DNA from: an uncultured Lachnobacterium sp.
GTDB lineage: Bacteria; Bacillota; Clostridia; Lachnospirales; Lachnospiraceae
Length of the DNA stretch: 5,538 nt
Direction: 5' to 3'
NCBI GenBank assembly: GCA_900549895.1
Contig: URQG01000136.1
Coordinates: 1 to 5,538, forward strand
Notes under the pieces: generated by a model
What the model saw: the letters and a program-made list of their open reading frames with translations, nothing else
Databases searched by the model: none
Told to the model about the DNA's origin: nothing
Shown here: piece by piece, positions 1-4,993 of the stretch
How the letters are laid out: each line of letters starts with the position of its first letter
How positions within the stretch are numbered: the first letter of the stretch is position 1
Translations under genes and position numbers: made by a program

Positions 1-49
1 ATCTACACGCGTAAGATCGTCGGCAGCGTCAGATGTGTATAAGAGACAG
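1..49 (+). other. Illumina Nextera i5 adapter contamination
   Basis: This is synthetic library sequence and not part of the genome. Bases 1-8 (ATCTACAC) are the end of the P5 flow-cell primer. Bases 9-16 (GCGTAAGA) sit exactly in the i5 index position and match, from memory, Nextera index S517. Bases 17-30 (TCGTCGGCAGCGTC) are the Read 1 transposase overhang, and 31-49 (AGATGTGTATAAGAGACAG) are the Tn5 mosaic end. All parts are in the expected order with no mismatch. The adapter therefore ends the contig, and any gene call extending below base 50 is an artefact. Confidence 0.98.
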
Positions 50-278
50 TCCATACATTCTGCTTCGGCGTGTCTGTGATCTCTGCCACCGCCTCCCTGC
101 ATTTCTCCAGAAAATCGTCCCATAACATAACGATCTCTATTGATACAATCGCTATCTTTTGTGCTTCCTCTATAATAAGAACGCTCGCCTTGGGCAAATC
201 GTGAACGCCCCGGAAGCCTTCCAGAGGAAACAACTCCTCCGGAAATCTGATTTCGGCATTTCCAGCTCCTGCCTTCAT
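50..278 (-). CDS. Neutral/alkaline ceramidase-like N-terminal fragment (3' truncated)
   Basis: This is the first 76 codons of a gene whose remainder is missing because the contig ends in adapter. The visible protein starts MKAGAGNAEIRFP and has FPLEGFRGVHD at about 18-27, a hydrophobic strand with IAIVSIEIV at 42-50, and TPKQNVW at 70-76. This layout (G-x-G-x-A-E-I start, G-x-H-D, then a strand, helix and 'P-x-N-V-W') resembles the N-terminal part of neutral/alkaline non-lysosomal ceramidases, which are zinc amidases cutting N-acyl bonds. The metal-binding THTHSGP-type motif would be expected just after the break, so no catalytic residue is visible. The ATG at 278 is chosen over a GTG at 296 because a strong GGAAGGAGGAG ribosome binding site lies between them. 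No signal peptide is seen. It lies 23 bases after the MBL gene and is probably in the same operon. The family is inferred from resemblance; that it is a real coding start is much surer. Confidence 0.6.
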
Positions 279-283
279 CCGAT

Positions 284-292
284 CTCCTCCTT
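284..292 (-). promoter_or_regulatory. Ribosome binding site of the ceramidase-like gene
   Basis: On the minus strand AAGGAGGAG occupies 292 to 284, and the ATG at 278 follows after 5 bases (7 from the AAGGAGG core). The GTG at 296 lies upstream of this site, so the site sets the start at 278. Confidence 0.85.
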
Positions 293-301
293 CCACACAC
301 T

Positions 302-1183
302 CTAACGGTCAAATCGGAATGTGTAATCCTTATATACCAATGTTTTTGTTGTACCTGTTCCATCAAATCCATGCTTCGGAATATCCTCCACATGTGGAAA
401 CTGGCAATCATATACTTTATGTCCTTCCCATGTCGCCTGCTCCAGCTTCGGCCCGCCACCTTTGTGCTCCGGTGCGTCACTTACCCTACCTTCCAGAATC
501 ATCTCAGATGCTTCTAAAAACAGGTCAAACACTTCCGCGGGCAGGATACCCGGGCCTCCGCACAGGCGGGTAAATGCATCGCGGTACTGTGCAAGCTTCT
601 TTAAGTTCTTATTCCATTCTTCTACCGAGCGACGGATGCCTTTGCCTTGGGGCATAAACTCATCGCCCGAGAAGAGATAGGCTCCCTTCCGGTCGAGAAT
701 TGCGATTCCATCATCGGTGTGATCGCCGATACGAAATACCTGCAGATCCCGACCCTTAAGCGGAACGATCTCACCATCTTCCACAACAACCTTCTCATAA
801 GAATCCGGGAAAAAATCCATACCCTCAAAACTCTTATAAGGAATGGATACCAGTGGAACTGCTTCCGCTGCCATATATGCCTTCTCAAAGTAGCAGTTGT
901 TGGCAGAATGATCAAAATGATGGTGTGTGTTGATCACACGTCGAACCGGCTTGCCACATAATTTCTCCAGAAATTCACGCAGATTTCCTGCGCCGTATCC
1001 GGTATCGATCGAGATGCCTTCGTCCTCTCCCACAAGCAGATAGTGATAATCTCCGGAGCTCATGATCTGCCATGTTGTCTCATTGAGCTGCGTAACCTCG
1101 TAATAAGGTTCATCCATCGGCGTATAACTTCCATCCTTGTGATGAAGCAGGATGTCATGCTTTGAAGAAAAATCAACGAGCAT
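302..1183 (-). CDS. MBL-fold metallo-hydrolase
   Basis: This is a 293-residue protein of the metallo-beta-lactamase fold, a superfamily of mostly zinc-dependent hydrolases acting on lactones, thioesters, phosphoesters and beta-lactams. The HxHxDH motif is H87-H-H89-F-D91-H92, preceded by the usual strand and turn ending ISIDTGYG (57-64). The fourth ligand is probably H155 in GDHTDDG, and the bridging aspartate is D174 in FSGDEF. The last family histidine, normally in a 'PGHG' loop before the next helix, is not there: the aligned stretch reads LCGGPGILPAE (207-217). The C-terminal 60 residues carry extra histidines (H255, H264, H271) in an unrecognised tail. There is no signal peptide, so it is probably cytosolic. 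The ATG at 1183 is preceded by AGGAAGGAG lying within the last codons of the esterase gene, with only 2 bases between that gene's stop and this start. The substrate cannot be predicted; lactonase-like or esterase-like activity would suit the neighbours but is inference. Confidence 0.9.
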   Translation of the reverse strand: MLVDFSSKHDILLHHKDGSYTPMDEPYYEVTQLNETTWQIMSSGDYHYLLVGEDEGISIDTGYGAGNLREFLEKLCGKPVRRVINTHHHFDHSANNCYFEKAYMAAEAVPLVSIPYKSFEGMDFFPDSYEKVVVEDGEIVPLKGRDLQVFRIGDHTDDGIAILDRKGAYLFSGDEFMPQGKGIRRSVEEWNKNLKKLAQYRDAFTRLCGGPGILPAEVFDLFLEASEMILEGRVSDAPEHKGGGPKLEQATWEGHKVYDCQFPHVEDIPKHGFDGTGTTKTLVYKDYTFRFDR

Positions 1184-1185
1184 AG

Positions 1186-2343
1186 CTACTCCTTCCTGCT
1201 CTGTTCAAACAGCCACTCCCGAATGATGTCAATATCATACGCGGTCTGCCAGGTGCATATATGATGCTCACCGCCGTTGGAATGCCAGCCGGCTGCGACG
1301 GTCTCCAGCTTGTAAGGCGTGAAGATAATGTCCGGTTTCTCCTGCAGGATCTCCTCTTCGATCCTCGTGTACTCTTCCTCGGACAGTCCCGCCTCGATCA
1401 CGCGTCTGGATACCTTGGCTCCCGCACGCTCCATATTGACACACATCTGGTTCATGGTTGGAAACGCCTTGGCATCTCCCTGTGAACAAAGCATCCATAA
1501 TTTCTGTTTCTCAAGTTTCGGGATGTTTCTCTCATCCCACTGTCCGGCTACCAGATAGGAAGCCGCAAAATATTCTGGGTAACGGATATTTAAGACGATC
1601 GATGCCATACAGCCCATCGACTGTCCTGTCGTATAAATCCGGTTTTTGTCAATGTTATAGATGTCGACGATATTATCAAGCGCCGCTTTGGCATCCTCCA
1701 GTCTCGGATCCACATTCCAGTCGTCATCAACGATCGGTGGTCCGTCAAACTGTGGTGCAAACACGAAGCACGGATGCTCCTTCTGCGATTCCGGAGTCGT
1801 CCAGACGAGCGCTCCTACGCCCTGTGCAAGTGTCAGACGGGTGTCCTCCCCACATACTCCTGCGTCGTGAATGAACTGCACCAGCGGATAACTTTTGTTG
1901 GAATCATAATCCTTCGGTATGTACAGATTGTATTTCTGTGTGCCGTACTGCATCTGGATAAACGGATCCACAAGCGCATCGAAAGTTTTATCGGACTCCA
2001 TCCAATCCTCTGTCGGCTCAACGATTTCACCATCGGCGGTCTTTACCGCCTTCTTCTGGCAAAGCCAGACTTTCGCCTCCGACAACGTGGATTTTATCCC
2101 TTTCCAAGGCATACCCGGATGATACGTTGCCGCTTCTTCATCCGCAGGATCCAGCTGCAGGGTGATCTTATTCCCTTCCCATTCCATTCCGGTAACGGTT
2201 CTGTCCTTCACTTCGTATACATCGGTGTCCAGAGTCTTACCGTCGATCTCTTTTCGGTATGTAATTACCGCTGCAACACATTTCTGTCCGTCGGTTTTCA
2301 CCTCGGTGACAGCGGTGATATGTTCGATGTCCTTATGTTCCAT
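1186..2343 (-). CDS. Alpha/beta-hydrolase esterase, probable Ig-like N-terminal domain
   Basis: This is a serine esterase of the alpha/beta-hydrolase fold, about 385 residues from the chosen start. Residues below are numbered from the upstream ATG at 2349; subtract 2 for the preferred start. Residues 1-100 are rich in beta strands and resemble the Ig-like N-terminal domain of EstA-type esterases. The catalytic domain runs from about 130: YNLYIPKDYD (140-149), the oxyanion segment FIHDAGVCGED (159-169), the nucleophile elbow TTGQSMG with S244, an acid probably D292 in CSQGDAKAF, and the histidine H362 or H363 in GGEHHICTW, just before AYDIDIIREWLF. This resembles PHB-depolymerase/CE1-like esterases, for which short acyl or acetyl esters are typical substrates. 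No signal peptide is visible, so it probably acts in the cytosol. The ATG at 2343 is preferred because AGGAG at 2354-2350 sits 6 bases before it but directly abuts the ATG at 2349. The gap to the upstream membrane-protein gene is 9 bases. Confidence 0.88.
   Translation of the reverse strand: MEHKDIEHITAVTEVKTDGQKCVAAVITYRKEIDGKTLDTDVYEVKDRTVTGMEWEGNKITLQLDPADEEAATYHPGMPWKGIKSTLSEAKVWLCQKKAVKTADGEIVEPTEDWMESDKTFDALVDPFIQMQYGTQKYNLYIPKDYDSNKSYPLVQFIHDAGVCGEDTRLTLAQGVGALVWTTPESQKEHPCFVFAPQFDGPPIVDDDWNVDPRLEDAKAALDNIVDIYNIDKNRIYTTGQSMGCMASIVLNIRYPEYFAASYLVAGQWDERNIPKLEKQKLWMLCSQGDAKAFPTMNQMCVNMERAGAKVSRRVIEAGLSEEEYTRIEEEILQEKPDIIFTPYKLETVAAGWHSNGGEHHICTWQTAYDIDIIREWLFEQSRKE
1189..1197 (-). promoter_or_regulatory. 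Ribosome binding site inside esterase 3' end, serving the MBL gene
   Basis: AGGAAGGAG on the minus strand also encodes the last three residues (Arg-Lys-Glu) of the esterase. The esterase TAG (1188-1186) and the MBL ATG (1183-1181) follow directly. This arrangement favours re-initiation by ribosomes that have just finished the esterase. Confidence 0.8.
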
Positions 2344-2349
2344 AATCAT

Positions 2350-2354
2350 CTCCT
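2350..2354 (-). promoter_or_regulatory. Ribosome binding site overlapping a stop codon, deciding the esterase start
   Basis: The minus strand reads TAGGAGATGATTATG: the TAG (2355-2353) ends the membrane-protein gene, and AGGAG overlaps it. The first ATG (2349) touches the site with no spacer, whereas the second (2343) has a normal 6-base spacer, so the second is the likelier start. Confidence 0.7.
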
Positions 2355-3039
2355 AGCCGATCAAATGCGGCTCTCCGGGTGGAAGTTCCACCTCATTCTT
2401 CTGCGTTGTGTAACGCATTTTCTTTTCAAGGAAATACATCGCAAACGGTGCGAGTGCTGTGCACATCACGCCAACTGCCAGCAAAAGTTCCGCGCCTGCA
2501 TGTGTAACGCCAAGGAATATCTGCAGGATCATTACAATCCCTGTCAGCATCATCAGGCATCCGGTAATTATGGTGTAACGCGAAATGCGCTCTGTGCTTG
2601 CATGGTGCTCCCACCATGTCATCTTTCTCTTGGTTACTGCGTATCCAATCGTCGAAGCCAGCATCAGCACCAGAAACGGCACGCTCACCAGTCCCGGTAT
2701 TGCAACCAGACGTGATGTGTTTCCCTCGAACCCCGGTCTTGTCATCAGCCAGAAAAAGCCAATCGCTGCAAACAATGCGAGCACGGACATCAGCACCTTC
2801 TGCACGATCCATTCCCGATCGGAACAGTCCTGCACATGCCAGTCATCCGTATAGTAACGCTCGATTCGATATTTTCCGTTCGGTTTCTCGATGCGAAGCT
2901 CGGTATAACCGTGGAAATATTTGTGATAGTGATCGTTGTGACGGAAGCCTGTCTCCGCAGTCTCGCCCAAGCGCTGCTGGAGTTTCCAGTCACTCTTGAC
3001 ACCATAGATATCGTTTCCAACTTTCTGTCTGTTTCTCAC
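2353..3039 (-). CDS. Four-helix membrane protein of unknown function
   Basis: I do not recognise this 228-residue protein. It has a soluble N-terminal part of about 77 residues that is unusually rich in His, Tyr and Arg (RHNDHYHKYFHGYTELRI at 33-50, then YRIERYYTDDWHVQD at 57-71). Four hydrophobic segments follow, at about 78-99, 110-134, 154-177 and 182-204. The loops contain positive residues, including KRKMTWWEHH at 137-146, and there is a short charged tail (EKKMRYTTQKNE). An even number of helices and no signal peptide put both ends on the same side; the basic TM2-TM3 loop and tail suggest the cytosol. The GTG at 3039 is the only start that keeps the N-terminal part and has GAGGT 7 bases upstream; the next in-frame Met is residue 84, inside helix 1. 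The gene lies 14 bases after the OppF-like gene and 9 bases before the esterase. Its position suggests an accessory or sensory role for the transporter or hydrolases, but nothing in the sequence proves this. Confidence 0.85.
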   Translation of the reverse strand: MRNRQKVGNDIYGVKSDWKLQQRLGETAETGFRHNDHYHKYFHGYTELRIEKPNGKYRIERYYTDDWHVQDCSDREWIVQKVLMSVLALFAAIGFFWLMTRPGFEGNTSRLVAIPGLVSVPFLVLMLASTIGYAVTKRKMTWWEHHASTERISRYTIITGCLMMLTGIVMILQIFLGVTHAGAELLLAVGVMCTALAPFAMYFLEKKMRYTTQKNEVELPPGEPHLIG

Positions 3040-3046
3040 TATGAAG

Positions 3047-3051
3047 ACCTC
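3047..3051 (-). promoter_or_regulatory. Ribosome binding site for the GTG-started membrane protein
   Basis: GAGGT on the minus strand begins just downstream of the OppF-like stop (TAA, 3056-3054) and is followed after 7 bases by the GTG at 3039. It is weaker than the other sites in the operon. Together with the GTG start, this suggests lower translation of the membrane protein. Confidence 0.6.
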
Positions 3052-3053
3052 AC

Positions 3054-4004
3054 TTAATCATTGATTTCTTTCACTCTGCAACATGAAACAAAATGTTTCG
3101 GTTCCACCTCAATCAGCTGCTGCGGTTCTTTACATTTCTCGCAGGCGTACGGGCATCTTGCCGCAAAACGGCATCCCGGTTCCGGATTGATGGCGGATGT
3201 AATCTCGCCTTTTAACTGTACTCTCTGCATCGGATGATCCAGATCAATGGATGGGATTGCAGAAAGCAAGGCCCTGGTATATGGGTGCAGCGGGCGTAAG
3301 AAAAGCTCCTTGGATGGAGATGTCTCAACCAGCTGACCTAAGTACATAACACAGATGTCATCCGAGATATGACGAACGACTGACAAATCATGCGTTACAA
3401 ACATATAAGTAAGCTGCATCTGCTCCTGCAGATCCATCAGCAGGTTTAGAACCTGTGCCTGAATGGATACGTCGAGTGCGGATACCGGCTCGTCACACAT
3501 GATAAACTGTGGGTTCAATGCGAGCGCACGGGCGATTCCAACTCGTTGTCTGCGTCCACCGTCCATCTCGTGTGGATAGGCGAGTCGCAGACGCTCCTCG
3601 ATTCCGACGAGATCCATCAGTTCCTCTGTTCTTGCATTGATCTCTGCCTTGGAGAAACGGTGTGCCTCCTGAAGAGGCTCACGAATTGTCGATTCTACGG
3701 AAGAACGCGGATTCAGGCTGGAATACGGATCCTGAAATACGATACTTACCTGCTCTCTGAGTTTTCTGAGTTCTTTTCCCTTCGCGTAGGTAATGTCCTT
3801 GCCATTGAGGCGAACCGTTCCGTCGGTTGCATCAAGCAGACGGATAATGGTTCGGCCGAGTGTACTCTTGCCGCATCCGGACTCTCCTACAACGCCCATC
3901 GTATGGCCTTTTTCAATCGAAAAGGTGATGTCATCAACAGCATGGTTTACGCCTGCACCGACATTAAAATATTTTTTCAGGTGTTCTACTTCAAGCAATG
4001 CCAT
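3054..4004 (-). CDS. oppF: Oligopeptide/dipeptide ABC transporter ATP-binding protein, OppF/DppF type
   Basis: This is one of the two ATPases that drive an Opp/Dpp-family importer from the cytosolic face, 316 residues long. Visible motifs (numbered from the ATG at 4004) are Walker A GESGCGKST at 40-48, the Q-loop FQDPYSSLNP with Q91, Walker B FIMCDEP with D171 and E172, the D-loop SALD, and the switch histidine H205 in VTHDLSVV. The ABC signature is unusual: MDGGRRQR at 147-154 replaces the common LSGGQ. After about residue 237 comes the family's C-terminal extension (PLHPYTRALL, then GCRFAARCPYACEKC) with a cysteine group at C278, C284, C288, C291 and C308/C309. This group may bind an iron-sulphur cluster, as reported for some Dpp ATPases. 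A TTG at 4037 would give an 11-residue basic extension, but AAAGGAGG at 4021-4014 points to the ATG at 4004. That start lies 2 bases after the OppD-like stop. Confidence 0.95.
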   Translation of the reverse strand: MALLEVEHLKKYFNVGAGVNHAVDDITFSIEKGHTMGVVGESGCGKSTLGRTIIRLLDATDGTVRLNGKDITYAKGKELRKLREQVSIVFQDPYSSLNPRSSVESTIREPLQEAHRFSKAEINARTEELMDLVGIEERLRLAYPHEMDGGRRQRVGIARALALNPQFIMCDEPVSALDVSIQAQVLNLLMDLQEQMQLTYMFVTHDLSVVRHISDDICVMYLGQLVETSPSKELFLRPLHPYTRALLSAIPSIDLDHPMQRVQLKGEITSAINPEPGCRFAARCPYACEKCKEPQQLIEVEPKHFVSCCRVKEIND

Positions 4005-4006
4005 CT

Positions 4007-4981
4007 TTATACGCCTCCTTTTCCGAATTTGTGGCAACGGACAAAATGTCCTTTTTCAATCTCGATCATGGATGCCGCACATTCCTTGCCGGCCTCACAG
4101 CTCTCCGGACATCTTGGACAGAACTTGCAGCCCTGTGGCAGATGTGTCGGATCTGGTGGAAGACCCTTGATCGGTTTGAGTCTCTTCGAATCGTCATCCA
4201 GCTTTGGAAGGGATCCGAACAGTCCAAGTGTATATGGGTGTACCGGATTGCGGAAGATCTGTTCCTTTGATCCGCTCTCCACGATCTCTCCAGCGTAAAT
4301 GATCGCTACCTTGTCACAAGTCTCTGCGACAACACCCAGATCATGTGTAATCAATACCATCGAAGTATTGAACTTGTCTTTTAACGCCTTGATCATCTCA
4401 AGAACCTGCGCCTGAATCGTTACGTCCAAGGCTGTGGTCGGCTCGTCCGCAAGCAGCAGCTCCGGATTGCAGGCTAATGCCATCGCGATAACGACACGCT
4501 GCTTCATACCTCCGGAGAACTGATGCGGATAATCATGAAAACGAAGGGAGGATATTCCTACCATCTCCAGCATCTCAATGGTTCTCTTCTCTGCCTCTTC
4601 TCTGGAGATCTTGTTGTGCTGTAACACAACTTCGTTGATCTGATCACCTACGGTCATCGTTGGGTTTAAGGCAGTCATCGGATCCTGGAAGATCATAGCG
4701 ATTTTATTACCACGGATTTTCTGCATCTCCTGCTCCGAGAGCTCAAGGAGATTACTTTCGTCCAAAACAACTTTACCTGATTTAATTTTTGCCGGTGGTG
4801 TCGGCAGAATCCGAAGGATCGCTTTTGCGATGGTTGTTTTACCAGCTCCGGTCTCTCCGACAAGGCCGATCGTTTCGCCTTTGTTTAAGTCAAGATCTAC
4901 GCCGTTGACGGCCTGAACGATCTCTCCACCGGAGGAATATTCGACCACCAGATCCCGGATGGATAAATAGCTTTCACTCAT
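4007..4981 (-). CDS. oppD: Oligopeptide/dipeptide ABC transporter ATP-binding protein, OppD/DppD type
   Basis: This is the partner ATPase of the importer, 324 residues from the ATG at 4981. Motifs are Walker A GETGAGKTT at 42-50, the Q-loop IFQDPMTALNP with Q99, the signature FSGGMKQR at 155-162, Walker B LLLADEP with D179 and E180, the D-loop TALD, and the switch histidine H213 in ITHDLGVV. The C-terminal extension starts near VHPYTLGLFGSLP and holds a cysteine group, QGCKFCPRCPESCEAGKEC (C285, C288, C291, C295, C301) and C316, like the region that carries a [4Fe-4S] cluster in some Dpp ATPases. Order and type fit OppD, which pairs with OppF in a heterodimer under the two permeases. The ORF could extend to GTG 5035 or ATG 5032, but that would overlap oppC. 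The AGGAGGAG site at 4993-4986 fits only the ATG at 4981. Its substrate may be peptides or other small solutes, since the family also carries oligosaccharides and nickel. Confidence 0.96.
   Translation of the reverse strand: MSESYLSIRDLVVEYSSGGEIVQAVNGVDLDLNKGETIGLVGETGAGKTTIAKAILRILPTPPAKIKSGKVVLDESNLLELSEQEMQKIRGNKIAMIFQDPMTALNPTMTVGDQINEVVLQHNKISREEAEKRTIEMLEMVGISSLRFHDYPHQFSGGMKQRVVIAMALACNPELLLADEPTTALDVTIQAQVLEMIKALKDKFNTSMVLITHDLGVVAETCDKVAIIYAGEIVESGSKEQIFRNPVHPYTLGLFGSLPKLDDDSKRLKPIKGLPPDPTHLPQGCKFCPRCPESCEAGKECAASMIEIEKGHFVRCHKFGKGGV
4014..4021 (-). promoter_or_regulatory. Ribosome binding site inside oppD 3' end, deciding the oppF start
   Basis: AAAGGAGG on the minus strand also encodes the final Lys-Gly-Gly of the OppD-like protein. 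The oppD TAA is at 4009-4007 and the oppF ATG at 4004, 9 bases after the site. The upstream TTG (4037) has no comparable site, so the ATG is the start. Confidence 0.85.
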
Positions 4982-4985
4982 CTTT

Positions 4986-4993
4986 CTCCTCCT
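4986..4993 (-). promoter_or_regulatory. Ribosome binding site overlapping the oppC stop, deciding the oppD start
   Basis: The minus strand reads TAGGAGGAGAAAGATG: the oppC TAG (4994-4992) runs into AGGAGGAG, and the ATG at 4981 follows after a 6-base spacer counted from AGGAGG. This fixes the start and couples oppD to the end of oppC. Confidence 0.85.

Noticed and set aside
31..49. Tn5 mosaic end as evidence of a natural transposon
   Set aside because: It is the engineered 19-base mosaic end flanked by the Nextera overhang, index and P5 tail, so it is library adapter and not a mobile element.
3..296. A 97-residue minus-strand ORF starting at GTG 296 and ending in the first bases
   Set aside because: Its last 15 codons come from adapter, in whole or (the first) in part, and its GTG lies upstream of the ribosome binding site. 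The supportable CDS is 50-278.
1774..2715. A 313-codon plus-strand ORF opposite the esterase and membrane-protein genes
   Set aside because: It spans two genes supported by motifs, helices and ribosome binding sites on the other strand. Its protein is Cys/His/Arg-rich with no recognisable domain, as expected from antisense reading.
4005..4037. TTG-started extension of oppF (MPQIRKRRRIK)
   Set aside because: It would overlap the oppD end by about 30 bases and lacks a ribosome binding site, while the ATG at 4004 has AAAGGAGG at good spacing.
3546..4298. A 250-codon plus-strand ORF opposite oppF and oppD
   Set aside because: It covers conserved ABC ATPase sequence on the minus strand and shows no family motif, so it is an antisense shadow.
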